Positions 20,007-32,729 of a stretch of DNA of 64,000 nucleotides are shown here, in pieces (positions within the stretch are counted from its first letter, which is position 1; each line of letters opens with the position of its first letter). The translations under genes were made by a program, and so were the position numbers. The notes under the pieces are model-generated. The model had not been told where the DNA came from and ran no database searches. It saw only the letters and a program-made list of their open reading frames with translations. The DNA lies in the NCBI GenBank assembly GCA_003864495.1, contig ML133373.1, positions 1,054,001-1,118,000 of the forward strand, read 5' to 3'. The DNA comes from Nemopilema nomurai. Taxonomy: Eukaryota > Cnidaria > Scyphozoa > Rhizostomeae > Rhizostomatidae.

Positions 20007-23000
20007 ACATCAACATCATCATCATCATCAACATCATCGTCAACATCATCGTCATCAACATCATCATCATCATCAACATCATCGTCATCATTACTACTTG
20101 AGGCAGTTTTCTCTATTTCTCGTCGGTGGTAAGTCAAATTCTGATAACATTTCTTAACAATACACAGGCGGCTAGCTGCACCTTCTCGCGGTCTTGCTCC
20201 AAAGCCACTTGGTAAGCCTTGTCCTGCTCTTCTCGAATAGTTTGTGAAAGGCTTCTTTCTTCCCTGGAAAACATATACATTTCAATTCGACAGACAGCCA
20301 CTTCAAAGTGCTGTCAAATAACATTCCCAATTAACAGCTGTCAAATGACATACAACATACAACATAAAATGTAAAACATATACATTAAAGTATAGGGGCC
20401 TTGAAAATGGAAATTAGAGGACACAGAATAATTCTAGAATGCAGAAATTAAAATAAGGAATGATCTCAATTTAAAGATACTTTCACGTGCATTAGCTTGT
20501 GGCCAAAAATCGTGACCTAAGTTTTTAGGGCGGTTTGCGTTTTAGGGCAGGAGAGCCAAATAAAGCAAACTATTCACTTTCTTGTCAAGTTACTTGCCTT
20601 TCAGCTCTAGCAGCTATTAATGAAGGCTCATTTTCAGCGATGATTCTTGACAATAATGCTATCAATTGATCCACTGGCATAAACCCTGAAAAGGAAGATA
20701 GTAGCTTTAAGGCTAATGTTGCTAACTAAATAAACAGAGGCAGCGAGAGCCAATGACAATCCTGCATGGGGGTAGTGTCCAGGCTTCAATGACGCCATTG
20801 TGAATTAGTAAATTATCATTACCAAATTTCACGAATAGCGTACAATTCACATTTATAATGGCGCTAGACTAAAGGAAAGATTAGATGGACAATCATACAA
20901 CTAGACGCAATAGCCAAATTGGTTTAAAAGTATAATACCTTCTATTCTCCACACAATTGTCATTCTGTTGTCTCTTAAACAAATAACTGCCAAGAACGGA
21001 TATGTTGTCTCTCTGACAGCTTTTGAAACTGCAAAATATTAAAACAGACATTTTTTATCAAATAATTGCCCGAAAAAGTGGCCATAGAAATAAACATATT
21101 CAATTAATCCAAGAAGAAAAAAAGATTTAACACTCTCAAATTATTGTCAACAATAGCTTTTGAATAGCTTAATAGTGTAAGCAAAGGAATTCGAATAAAA
21201 ATGTTATTTAATTAGATACTTTTGCATAGCACTGAGATACTTTTGCATACAACAATAATAATTTTCCTTTACATAAACATCCTTGAAGCATTCTAGCATT
21301 CCTACAGCAGTTTCCGACATGAGAGTGGATACCATACAGGCTTCTCCGTTAGTATTTTAGTGAGTGCGTGCTTTTACCAACACAATATATTCACGTTAAA
21401 ATTGGCAGAAAGGGCATGTTTTCGCATGTATATACTTTTTATCTAGAAATCTCTAAACAAACTACTTAATTTGCGTGACTGTGTTGAAATCCAATTATAA
21501 CAATCAGAGATCACAATGACAGTCTATTGGTTATTGGCCGGAAATACTCACGAGGTGTTTGCTTTAACTTGGCAATAACAATTTACTCGAAAGAAAAATT
21601 GAAAGAAGCAACGGTTTATTCAGGTATCAATCGATTTCGAATCCGCAAGGCTCTTTGTAAAATAATTAGCAAGGAGCGCGATTTAAAGGGTGCTTATAAA
21701 CCAGGCGCGTGATTTATTGCGTGTCTCGGCAATAAAAGGAGCGTGCCATAAGTTGTAAAAACTAATACAAAATACTTAAATACTGAGAAGGTCCAATTTT
21801 TGTATAGCCACATTGGTTTTCAACTTTTAGAAAAGAGAGGACATGAATGCCAGCAACCAGATGACAGTGACAATAGTTAGAGAGCGAAGATGTTTTACCT
21901 CTGTAACCTTCATATGTATTTACGTCGCAAGCCCAGAACAGCATATTCCCATTGATGTATTCTTTAAAGCCTGGGTTACGCAAAACGTCACTACAAGAGA
22001 GAAATAGAAACTCTGGTGAAAATCATGTGTTGGGTGATTCTTCTTTAAGATTTTACTGTATATCAGACAAATGAGAGCCTTCTTCATACTTGAATCATTA
22101 TCTCCTTGCCTGAACTATGTCTTTTATCTAGTAAGTAATGGTGGTTACTGAAAGTAAAAATTCCACTCTCTAAAAATATTTTCCAAAGAGCTTGCAGACA
22201 AGTTGTTACTTTACATTTAGAAACAAAGTGTTATATAAAGCTTAAACAGCGAAAAAGTGCAGGTGCAGCTCTGGGTTTATTATTATCCAAAACAAGAGAC
22301 AGTAAGCTATCTTACTTGCAAAATGTCGCAGTGTCTTGATGTGATTCTGAATGCAAATAAACTAACAAAAATCGCAATTCCTTTCTCGCATCACTCAGAG
22401 CCTGCAAATGTGGACAAATAATTTCAAATAATTTCCAGACCATTGAAACCAGGACATTGAAAAGGTGGAAAAATTAAAAGAAGAAAATGAAAATCCTGAG
22501 GGAATTGTTTGAAAATTGGAGGGTCATAATCTAGATTCTGACAGCAAAAGTGTAAGCTCAAGAGTGATATTGGTAAGATTTCTCCACAGGCAGTTGATGA
22601 AAGCAAAGGCTTTAGATGTACAAACGCCTAAGCAGATATTCATCATTAGAAATATTGATATTATCATGACCCACCAAGTTTTCACTGGTGAGTGTATCAA
22701 GGGGAATAAACATACTTGACTGTAAGTTCCTTGATACAGAGTTGGATGCTCTAAACCATAGTTTTCTTCAAATCGCCTTTTGAATTGTAAAACATCTTCA
22801 ATTGGGTCTCCATTACCTGTGAAGGCAAATCAATATGATTCACCAACAATTCTATATTTTTGAAAGATGGCAAAAGTGAGAATACTGCTCTACAATGTCA
22901 AATGACAAGAGAAATTCTGCAATTTAGCAAATGAATAAAAAACCTGACAAAAAAGGTAATTTTGAATAAAATCAACTTTTTGTGGACCCTTTAAATCATT

Positions 23001-26000
23001 AACCTTAGACAAAATGAGATAAAATTTTCTAGAAAAAATTCAACATGAAATACGGCAACTCTGCTTATTTCTCCTGGATTGGCTTCCTGTCCTCAAAAAT
23101 AACTTCAAAAATATCCTTAAAAAGTAGATTGGGAAGAATAGAAAAACTGATTACATAAAATAGAGTTGCTTACCTCTACCAAATGTTGGCCAGACAATGC
23201 GGACTGCAAAAGAAGGATCATTTATTTAGTCCTTGACTTTAAGTTCTCATACACCAATATAGAAAAAAATCTTTACCAAATAACTATATAGAATACTTTA
23301 CCAAAAATCTTTACAAATGTTGTTTTGGTCTGTTTGTGAAGTCAAGCTTTTTTTTATTGCTTTTATAATATAAGAAGGAGTCAGCATATATGCTTTCATC
23401 CAAAGAAAAACTAGGACCAAATGCAAAAAGATCTTTAAAGAGAAACTGAATTCCCACTGCTCAAAGAGACAAAGAACTTATTCCATGGCCACTGACTGCA
23501 AAAAACAGCAACAAGGCAATTTACGTCCTTGAAATAATTTGAACTTGAGAAACACAAGTTCAGTACTGCTAACCTGGCCAAATGCACATACTTCTGTTGC
23601 TAATTAATACATGGAGTATTTCCTCATTTGATATCAAGTAGCAGCCAGTAAGTGGAATATGGAAGGAGCAATTGTCTTTTAAAGTGCAATAAAGAAACTA
23701 TCTCATACTTACTGACATAGGTAAGAAAATCACTAATGGTATTATATGTAAATCGATATGGGACCAAAACCAAACTAACAAGCCACTCTGTCCAGCTCTA
23801 TAAAGTAAAAATAACCAACATTGGGTAAGCTCAACATTTTAAACACAAAATACTAACAGCTAATTTGACATTCTGCAAACAAAGGATTTTTTAATAGTCA
23901 CTTTTCCTCATATTGAAATATTTTCTAAACTCTCAAAAGCCATACTAATCATGAATATTCTTATATTCCATTGCAAGTAGACTTTAGAATACCGAAGGCA
24001 ATGTGTAAAAAAGAAATGAAAGTATACCAAGAACTTTGTTCAGTAATTAAATATATGTTGAATATTTTACATTTGGAGAGTGCAAGTTTTATAAGCAAAT
24101 ACAAACCATTCTTCTGCTATCAGCTAAAGAAGAAATGCCTGTTCTTGCGACTGGTCTGCAATAAAAAAATGATGGGTGCTTTTAACAAAAATATATGGAT
24201 GAACAAACCCTTACCTGGATACTTCTAAAAAATTTATTTTGCCCCGTATATTTTCAATCACCCCAAAATATAGCTTCAGATTACTTTGAAGGTAATGAAA
24301 CTTATAGACTTCAGCTAGATGAAAAGTTTTATCAGTTAAGGATTTACACCTGATGATGACAATGACATCAATTATTCCCGAAATAGGAAGCATTTGACAG
24401 ATGACCAACAGTAATACTCATTGAGTCTCAAATCAGACATACCTGTTGAAGGTTTCATTTATTGGAGGGGATATAATAACAGGATCCTGTTCATTTTCTA
24501 TTTCATTATATTGTATGGGCGAGATTCCTTCAGATTCATTGAATGTTGCATGGACTGCAAGCTAAAAAAGATCAAATATTTGATGAATGGGAGTATGGCA
24601 ATTGATTACCAGTGACAAATGGTTCTTTTGAAACATAACAAGAATCATGTAAATTTCTAAAAGTTATTAGTGATGTATACAAAGAACATTGAACTATAGC
24701 AACAGCTTACTAATGGTACCAGAGAGCAATTGTCATAGCAGAAATTTTGAAAACTTGTTAGGTGTTTTTTATGTTCTTATATTGTTATCAAAATACACAA
24801 AGAAAAAGCAAATTCAAACCAAAACACAATTTAAAGCCTTGCTACAAGCCACAAACTGCTATAATTCACTTAAAGCATCTAGGATACACAATAGTTTACA
24901 CCCAGTATGGATTCCATGGCAGCCGCACTCCCAGGAAATTTTTGTGAAATTATGAGTGCACTCTTGCACACCCAAATATGGGTGCAGTTTGGGTGTGGTT
25001 TTGGGTGTGGTTCAATCAAAAGGACTTTTTAAATTAATAACTTTGATTGGTAAAAGTGCATTATTTTGAATTGAGTGAGATCAGATCAGGGCTGCCAAAA
25101 AGTTTAAAAATGGAACCATGACGGTACAAAATTTGTTTGCTTTCATAGCAGGGTCACAACTGTGCTAGATGGCAGAGCAAAATCCTCTTGGTTCCACAGT
25201 GCTAGTGAAAATGGAAGGGGGAACCACAACAGTATTATCATGGTTCTAAACTTGGAAGGAACAGTGTAGAGGGGGTATCTGTGGCAAAACCGAAAAATAA
25301 GGCCCCTTGCGAGCAAAGAGAGCATAAAATTTTTCTGACTTTTTAAGCTATACGTCAGAATATTTTTGTTATTTTATTAGCCTGAGTTTCAGACCCAAAA
25401 CTAAAAGTATTGGACCAAATGTGCACATTTATCACAAATGCACTCTTGCACTCCAGGCTAATATCTTGAGCACTCCCGAGATCTTGTCGAAAACTGCCAT
25501 GAAATTCAGACCAGGTTTACACAGGATACACATTCATGAAAATATGTTCTAACTAGCATTTTAGTTGCGATATGTCTAATACAATTCTTACCTCAAGATT
25601 CCAGTTGTATTGAATGAGCTTCTCCTTGCACTCTTCCAAATTCTCTGTTCCAGTAACCTCCTGTTTGTGGTCGGAGGGATAAAATGCTTTACTTCAAAGT
25701 TACTTGACTCAACTCCACTGAATTATATTATATTGGTATTAATGACCATTAGCAATGTGACAATAGAAAAAACCACTGCCTGTGTAAACAGACACGAAAC
25801 GTGGACAGAAATCTTGAAGAGAAAAACGGTGCTTTAAGTACAATACGCGCATATGCAAGAGAAACGAAAAAAATTGCTTGCATTGCTTATTTTTGGGTAG
25901 CTGTTTTGATCACTTTTTCGCAATAAAAAGATTAAAGCTACGACATCCATATTTAAAGTTTGCCTGGGACCTGCCATTTTACAAATAAAACCAGCAGGAA

Positions 26001-26264
26001 GGTCATAAACAACAGAAAATGAAATCAGCTTGTAACCACCATAGCCTCGTTCTACCTACAACATCAAGTTTAGGCCTAAGAATCTAGGCCGCAGAAGCTC
26101 GAGCTCATAAATTGCTGTTCTGATAGCAACAATGCTAATGGAAGTACATACTAAAGATTATGCTAAGTCGAACTTACCTGGTATTGCACTAATTTAGAGT
26201 TTTGTTCCTCGGTTAAGTCGTCAGACTCCTCTTGATCGGAGTTGTCTTCAGTTGGTGGTGCCAT
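17924..26264 (-). CDS. FAF2: FAS-associated factor 2 (UBXD8), ERAD and lipid-droplet adaptor of p97/VCP
   Basis: FAF2 sits in the ER and lipid-droplet membrane by a hairpin, binds ubiquitinated clients and recruits p97/VCP. Fourteen minus-strand exons join in phase to 444 residues, nearly the length of human FAF2 (445): 26178-26264, 25592-25660, 24443-24561, 23713-23795, 23174-23203, 22716-22816, 22316-22401, 21899-21990, 20939-21028, 20598-20685, 20182-20263, 19659-19748, 18371-18502 and 17924-18109. In order it shows an acidic start (MAPPTEDNSDQEESDD), a UBA-like domain (CKEKLIQYNWNLELAVHATF), a hydrophobic hairpin (WLVSLVLVPYRFTYNTISDF), a thioredoxin-like UAS domain (KELRFLLVYLHSESH, MLFWACDVNTYEGYR), an Arg/Glu/Lys-rich coiled coil, and a UBX domain (VQIRVKLPNG, LLVDFVFGHEDTPKEF, LFVQNLTED). 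One exon is only 30 nt. The intron after 20598-20685 has a GC donor. The acceptor before 23795 is AGAG, with the downstream AG required for frame. Confidence 0.97.
19275..19286. promoter_or_regulatory. Palindromic NRF-1-type site inside a CCAAT cluster
   Basis: TGCGCATGCGCA is a perfect 12-bp palindrome matching the NRF-1 consensus. It lies in the FAF2 intron between exons 19659-19748 and 18371-18502. CCAAT or ATTGG boxes occur at 19081, 19428, 19476 and 19491. Such a cluster is typical of CpG-type promoters; whether it is active here is unknown. Confidence 0.4.
19895..20092. repeat. Imperfect (TCA)n / (TGA)n microsatellite
   Basis: Nearly 200 bp of TCA trinucleotides with CAA and CGT interruptions, in the FAF2 intron between exons 20182-20263 and 19659-19748. 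On the minus strand it reads as poly-Asp in one frame, which gives a spurious acidic open frame. Confidence 0.95.
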
Positions 26265-27594
26265 CTTGTTGTTGAAGACAAAGCGGTTGAGAGTCAGCTT
26301 CGTTTCGATTTCCATCAATGCAAAGTATGACGTCACATTGGGCAAAGTTGAAGAAGAGGGGGACGAAGGAAGGCTAAGCCCTTGACCCCTTTTCAAGGAG
26401 CTGGCCCCTTTTACCGTGGAAGAGGTGTTCAACTACAGAACAGTAACAAGGCTTAAAGAGGAATCCTTAAATGTTTTCTGGCACAATCAGGACATCGCTG
26501 GTTTTGTTAGCCGTGAGTTTAAAATTGTCTCAAATTAATGGTTCAGTTTCTCGAAAAATTTCGAAAGTCATGCCCAAAACATTTTACAAAATAGCTACAA
26601 GTACACGAACTGCATTCATATTGCATTATGATTCCCAATAACAGTTCCAAGAAATAGTATTGAGGAACACTTCTATTTGGAATCAAGCTGTTTGATCAGC
26701 ATATCAGAATCTATTTTTGGCAGCCCGACAGATGAAAGATCGGTGAGTAATGATATAGTCACAAATCCTGGATGGAAATGACAATTCACAATTATGCCAC
26801 CCTTGTCATAGAAAAGAAAAAATTCATTGATGGATCAGTTTTATTTTTAGCTGAATCCGTCCTGGGTTCGACTGAATAATATCCAGCTGTTCTATGTCCA
26901 CAATCGGAAACGTGCTATCATATTTCTGGCAGACTTCCGTTTTGCAAACCAACTCCAAATGTGCAAACACGGGAAGCCATACATTGAGGCAAAGACAACA
27001 GTCGGTCATACACTGGCCTTAAAGTGATCTATTCGGCGGTTATTGTGTTGTACATGAAGGCATGGTAGCGTAAACAGTGGTGTCAACGGGTTGTGCAGTG
27101 TACAAGATTGTACCTGGTGGTGGAAGGACCAAGCAACATTAGGCACGCGTTTGTATGGAGAGCAGGGTAGACTGTTGCAGCCACTGTCCGCCAAGAAAGC
27201 GTCATTCAAGTACCTGAGAAACCTGTTCCTTGTCATTCGTCGGCGCCGTATCGCGACCAGTTGCTTGCTTATTCAAGATACAAGAGAGGCAGCGTGCCGA
27301 GGTATGGTGCTTCGGTTGGCTAGAATAGGCGGTGAAAAAGCTAGGCTGTATTCTTGTTGATAAACAGTTTTTGGAAATTATTCAGAACACTACAGCGGGC
27401 TTCAGTCTGTTTCGGAGTGACATTTCTAATTCCATGGCATCAACGCGCATTTTTATGGATCGCTACTACATGGCCCTCGGACCACACATGGCCTTTATTG
27501 TCTCCATTGTGGGGATATAGAGTTTCATGGGGGACTTGGTTTTGGCACTGCCCATTCTTTGGTGACGCGTGGTTGTGGCAAGTCACTTTCAGCG
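26265..27594. other. Divergent intergenic region between FAF2 and the GPCR gene
   Basis: FAF2 starts leftward and the GPCR rightward from this 1.3-kb interval, so both promoters probably lie here. A minus-strand frame of 61 codons at 26824-27009 is Cys-rich but matches nothing I know and lacks support. Confidence 0.45.
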
Positions 27595-28881
27595 ATGCTT
27601 CCTACGAACAACTCCACGGTAGCATATTACACTGAAGCAGTCGATGTACTGGATGAAACGACAGTGATTGTATTCTGTGTACTTCTGGTGCTATTGTCTT
27701 TAGCCAGCACTCTGCTCAACTTCGTGTCCATAATCCTGTTTATGAAGAATAAAGAATTGCTTTCAAACCCAGCCAACAAGTTGGTGTTTAATTTTACTGT
27801 CGCGAGCTTTGCAGTTTCGATTTTCTTAATGCCATGCTCGTTCGTGAGCTTTGCAATAGGAGGATGGCCTTTCAAGGATTTCATATGTCATGTGTCTGGG
27901 ATATTCTCTGTCTGCCTTCCTGTTGCGGAATTGCTTACTCTTGGCGCCATGGCTTACGATAGACACCACTTCATAGTCAATCCTTTGACGTACCCGGTCA
28001 ATATGACATCGTTCAAAGTCAATGTTATTATTTTCTTCATTTGGTTTGCTGCCATCGTTTCTGGCCTGGTCCCTGTATTCGGATGGGGGGCCTACGGGTT
28101 CAACACAAGCATGTTGACATGTACGGTTCTATGGCGACAATATTCCAGTTTTGGGGTGTATTTCTTCGTTGTCGGATTTGCTATTCCACTCTTGCTGCAA
28201 GTTTACTGCTATGCAGGAATCGCCAGAGCAGCAAAGAGACAGGCAAACTTCGGGAGACGTATGAGCAGAGTTGCCATTGTTCCTTTGCAAGTTGCCAAAA
28301 TCATCAGAGAAACGTCAGCGAGGAAAACTATTAGAAAAATTTGCATTGTAATGAGCATCTTTTTCTTGGCATGGCTACCTATCATGATTATCATTATGAT
28401 TGGTTGTTTTAGAAAGCAGGAGCGTCTCGCAATGCCGTATTTCATTGCTAATAACCTGTCCTATTGCTCCTCGTTCGCCTATCCCTTGCTGTTTGTTTTC
28501 CGCGCTAGAAACTTGCAGAAGGAGCTGAGGACATTGCTGAGTAGCTCTCGGTTATTCGGCTGCATGAATGCAGTCTCGCCTGTTGATGACGCTGACAGTT
28601 CAGGGCGCAAAGAACGGCGCAGGTCATCGCTATCCATCGAGGGCTATGACCTCGGCTCCAGAAGGAGGTCGAGTCGGATAAGTCGTGTGTCCTGGGCAAT
28701 GCCTGTTGTTGTGGAAGACGGAATCGAACCCTCTAGGGAACCAAGGCCATCCGTCACCGCATCCACAATCACTACAGACATTAGCAGTAATCAGGTTGGG
28801 TGCTTGTTGCCAGGGGAAATGGACTACACTGGCAAACCATCTGACGATTACCACAAGAAAACAAACAGAATTTTGAAGTAG
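27595..28881 (+). CDS. Rhodopsin-class (class A) G protein-coupled receptor, orphan, intronless
   Basis: A single-exon receptor of 428 residues in the plasma membrane; ligand unknown. Seven hydrophobic segments are visible, with TM1 near 23-50 and TM7 near 281-302, a short N-terminus with NNST, and a long Ser/Arg-rich C-tail. The conserved disulfide pair is present (C98 at the start of TM3, C176 in the second extracellular loop, context TCTVLW). TM3 ends in DRH (122-124) in place of DRY. The TM2 Asp is replaced by Ser (S71 in FTVASF), CWxP reads AWLP (259-262), and NPxxY reads YPLLF (296-300). The second loop GWGAYGF resembles opsins, but the retinal-lysine position is Tyr, so it is not a working opsin. 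ATG 27595 is the first in-frame ATG; an upstream TTG at 27559 is unlikely to start translation. A polyadenylation signal follows at 29049. Confidence 0.93.
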   Translation: MLPTNNSTVAYYTEAVDVLDETTVIVFCVLLVLLSLASTLLNFVSIILFMKNKELLSNPANKLVFNFTVASFAVSIFLMPCSFVSFAIGGWPFKDFICHVSGIFSVCLPVAELLTLGAMAYDRHHFIVNPLTYPVNMTSFKVNVIIFFIWFAAIVSGLVPVFGWGAYGFNTSMLTCTVLWRQYSSFGVYFFVVGFAIPLLLQVYCYAGIARAAKRQANFGRRMSRVAIVPLQVAKIIRETSARKTIRKICIVMSIFFLAWLPIMIIIMIGCFRKQERLAMPYFIANNLSYCSSFAYPLLFVFRARNLQKELRTLLSSSRLFGCMNAVSPVDDADSSGRKERRRSSLSIEGYDLGSRRRSSRISRVSWAMPVVVEDGIEPSREPRPSVTASTITTDISSNQVGCLLPGEMDYTGKPSDDYHKKTNRILK

Positions 28882-29048
28882 ATTTTTATATTTGTCAAAG
28901 ATAGTAGTCAAATTGATAAACAAGTTTTTAATAATACCTTATTTAGAAAAGATTTAATTTGTTTGGCATGGAAATTAGAAATTCTTTTATAGCTACATAT
29001 CATTTTACACATGTGTTGTTTTGTCACAGTTTATGGTCACTTCAGTAT

Positions 29049-29054
29049 AATAAA
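29049..29054 (+). promoter_or_regulatory. AATAAA polyadenylation signal of the GPCR gene
   Basis: The canonical hexamer lies 168 bp after the GPCR stop codon on the coding strand. It is a plausible 3' end of the transcript. Confidence 0.5.
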
Positions 29055-32000
29055 GGTTTTTCCATCTAGTACTACTTTTGATAGTTAATGACAGTTCTGT
29101 TTTATGGCAAATCGTAGTGTTGAGATAATTGTTTGTTCTTTCTTGCAAAAGAACAGTCAGGAATTTCAATCATTGCCAAAGCAGGAAGATGAAAACAAGT
29201 ACTTGTCTTGTTATTTAAATATTGGCAAAACTTACAGATATTTGAACGAATAAGTAAATCTTAAAAAACCCAATGTCAACTTCAATTGAAAAAGAATTAG
29301 CACCAGCCCCCACTCCATATATACTCAAAGTCTTTAGTTCTTGAACATTTTCCTCCCTCAATTCTTTCTCAGTTGTTCCCCCTTGCTATTACCCTTAGTA
29401 AAAGTGACTGGCTCACAAAAAGCAAGAAACTCAGAATAAAGAAGGACGTCTTTTGAAGTTTTCATGGCAATAACATTGAGAGTTTCAATACTTAATGTTG
29501 TAGATTTTTGTGTGAATTTTTATGTCCAAGGCCAAAAGGCAAAAGAAAAGGGGAAAAATGTTCTAAATATTCAAACAAAGAGTCTGAAAACGAAGATAAC
29601 TGACAACTGTCAAGAACACGAAATAACAATAGTCATTGGAGATGTTTGGAAGGTGGGCGTGGCAGTTGGAAAAGGATGGGGTGAGTACCCCCTATTTAGT
29701 TGGCCCCCTCGTTGCGCCCTTTAATGATAACTGCTGTCGGTAAATTCAAGAGTTACGGTGACCTCTCGATTTTACATGGATCATTTTCGCAAAGTCGTCA
29801 GAACATTCTCGCGGTGTTGCGCGAACCTTCCAATTAGTTTAAACCTTGTACGCCTCAATACTGCTTGAGGGTAGGACAGCTTAGTGTGGCGCTGATCTAT
29901 CGAAGACCAAAATGCCTATTTGGATTAAAGGTGATTTCTAAAAAGCGTCAAGATCACTTTCGATTCCCACCCGATCTAGCCCAGCTTTCTGGCTTTAGAT
30001 AGTTGTCCAAAGACAGACAAACCGGGTCAATTATAATCACTGCATGGAATTGGCCCAGCACCTTTGGACAACTTACAATTATACGGAGACCAGTGGACGT
30101 CTCTTTCCCTTTGAATGAAGTTTCCATGGAGTTTATTACATTCTCTAATAGCTAGATGCCTCTAGCCTCAACCCACAAACTTAAGGAGGAGGCTGACCAG
30201 AACGATCATGTTATCATACCGGGTCAAAGGGGAAACCTTGAAGTTTGCTTTCCCAGACCTGTGCAAACGCTGAGCGAAAAACTACGCGAAGAGCGAGCTA
30301 GGTGCTTGGTCATCTGCGTTTAGAGAGCTGGATCTTTCGTTAACCATAACTGCAGGGTACCAATTTACCAATACCAGCCCCCCGTTAATTGTTCTATTTT
30401 ATAAAAAGTACCTGCACACTCGTGTCTTATATCAGGAGGTTCACATTTTCAATCGATTCGCACCGAATCCTTGGCAGAGGACCTATGATGCCTGAGAGTG
30501 GAGACACATTCTCAAGGCATTATCTGTGAGTATATCGACAAAGCACTGAAGGGATTTCCGTGAAGTCTCTTGCCAGCCAATAAATGACTATAAGATAATC
30601 TTTTTTTCTCACATTTCCTTCGCCTTGCCTTATCAAATTCGATGGGACAAAATTAGCTACAAACCCTTTCATTTTCTTCATTCGAGATAGGTGATGCTCG
30701 CCTCGTTAGAATCTTTAATCCTATTGAAAAGAGAATGAAAGGGATGACTATGGAACTGTTAAATAGAAAATTATTGATTCAGTAACCAAAGATTAGTTGA
30801 TATTTTTCTTCTATTGTAAAATCTGATTCCCTATCTCCTATAAGCTCTTGCAGCTTACTGCAATCTGGGTATTGAATTCGAACCTATACCTGCAGGGTAT
30901 CAGTTAATGGAACCTTCTTCTACTAAAGTTTCTAAAACATCCAAACATCTATTGCTCTCTGTCTGATTAGACAAGATTTGATAAACGAGACCTTCCTCAC
31001 GCATATACAACAGGGAGAAGCGGGTCATTCGAAAATTGTGACACTTCATGGTCAAAATCATCATGAAAAATCATCATTTAATCTAAAATTGGTCCTCTAC
31101 TTTTACAACCTATGCCAAAGACGCTTTTATATAATTTTTAGAAAACAGAAATTCACCATAATTCGTGCACCTTGTTTGAACATTTGCGTTGTCTAGAAGG
31201 GCATGACCTGTCGCCTTTCAAAATAGATGCAAATTTAGAACACCTTTGATTCATGGTTTAGGTAACACAATAGCGAATGGGGGTAGACACATTGACGTAT
31301 GTGCGTAAATAGACGCAATGGGAGTGTTTCAGAGTTGAAACCTCAGAGTTGTAGCTTAGAGGACATCAAATAACGCAAGGCTCTTTTACTAAGTGACCGC
31401 AGTTACTTCCTTAGAAAATTTTGACAATTAATAGATGCGATGTTTGAGTCTTGTGGAGTATCATAAAAATGCCAGCTAATGTCTCAATAAGATGGTTTTG
31501 TACAAAGCACTGTATCTTTGTTCATTTGCTTTTTACGTCACAATGTCGAATAGAAGGATGTTCTCCAGTTTGCTTTTTCGCTAGACTGTTATTAAACTGT
31601 TCTGATTACAATATCAAAGGCACTATTTTAGGGGAGCCATTTATATAAGCTGGCCTTACTGGAATCTAGTTAATGCCCGAACGAACCCCCTTTATCAAGG
31701 AAACAGAAGAAAACTATGAACTATAGTTCTCTCGTGATGTTTTGCTTTTATTGCCAGGAATTCCAAAAAGTTTGGCAGGGAACATAGGAAATGAGGTCAG
31801 AAAGTTTGGCAAAGGAATGATTCAAGAGCTTGTGTTGGCCTTTATGCTAAACCAGTCTGCATCAGCTATGCGTCTTGAGAATTCATACGTGAAATCGTAT
31901 TTCAAAGCAACGCATCATAGCTGCAATGCAAACGCTTTGCACAGCCGCTTGCTAAATGATAATGAGATGTCAGTAATCTATTCCAAGGTTCTCCCTTGCA

Positions 32001-32650
32001 ACCCTTCAAGATAACCCTGATGGTGTTTTCTGTTACACTCGAACGACCACACACCTCACACAACGGGAAAGCTTCCACGGGAACTATGTAATCAGATTTC
32101 CTGCCACACGGAAAAGATGATATTATAGGGGAATCATAACAATCAAAGTCCCAAATTATACAGCTGTTAAATTTGCGCTGCGCAACCAAAAAGGAATCAC
32201 ACACGTGCTCCCGACATTCTATTCGTGTTCACAGTCAGCTGATCTCAACTGAACCTGTCATTGCGTAAACGATTGGCGGACGGGCGCTATTGTTGTTACG
32301 TTGCTGAATAACTTGATTTGTCCATCCCAAAATGTCGTAATTATTAGGCGTGTAACTATTCATAAAGCCTTAGCCGAAATGATTACGACTGCTTGTCTAC
32401 GCGCAAATTATGTCGCCGGAGCGAGATGGCTGTGCAACCTTGCGTAGCCAGTGGGTTAATAGCGAGCTCAAGCGTATGCCTCGCTTACGATTCGACAAGG
32501 TGGCGCTATTATTAATCACTCGCAAGCAAGTTAATACATCCCCACTCAAGAATTTGAGCTTCATCGGAGCAGCGAACTAATTCAGCCGCATTCTTCTCTC
32601 GCGTATAGCATTTGTTTACAGGCTTTGGCATCGCGAAACATCAAGAATAT

Positions 32651-32729
32651 CGTATTTACTACATCGTAACAGAGGAAAATCGCATTTACGACATCCAAAA
32701 GGGGAGTTCCGGATTTACGACGTCGCAAC
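32651..32729. repeat. Three copies of a roughly 30-bp repeat
   Basis: A core close to CGCATTTACGACATC recurs at 32651, 32681 and 32710 with substitutions. It is short and intergenic, with no known role. Confidence 0.55.

Noticed and set aside
19867..20137. Poly-Asp and poly-Met frames on the minus strand
   Set aside because: They are translations of the (TCA)n microsatellite inside a FAF2 intron; the upstream exon frame stops before reaching it.
25080..25120. GGCAGCCC/GGGCTGCC motif shared near 25.1, 26.7 and 43.2 kb
   Set aside because: The shared part is only about ten bases and the flanks do not align, so a dispersed repeat family cannot be claimed.
26824..27009. 61-codon Cys-containing frame on the minus strand between FAF2 and the GPCR gene
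   Set aside because: Too short, with no recognised homologue, and it falls in a presumed divergent promoter region.
30850..30905. tRNA-like B-box resemblance (GGTTCGAATTC on the minus strand)
   Set aside because: No acceptor, D or anticodon arms could be folded around it.
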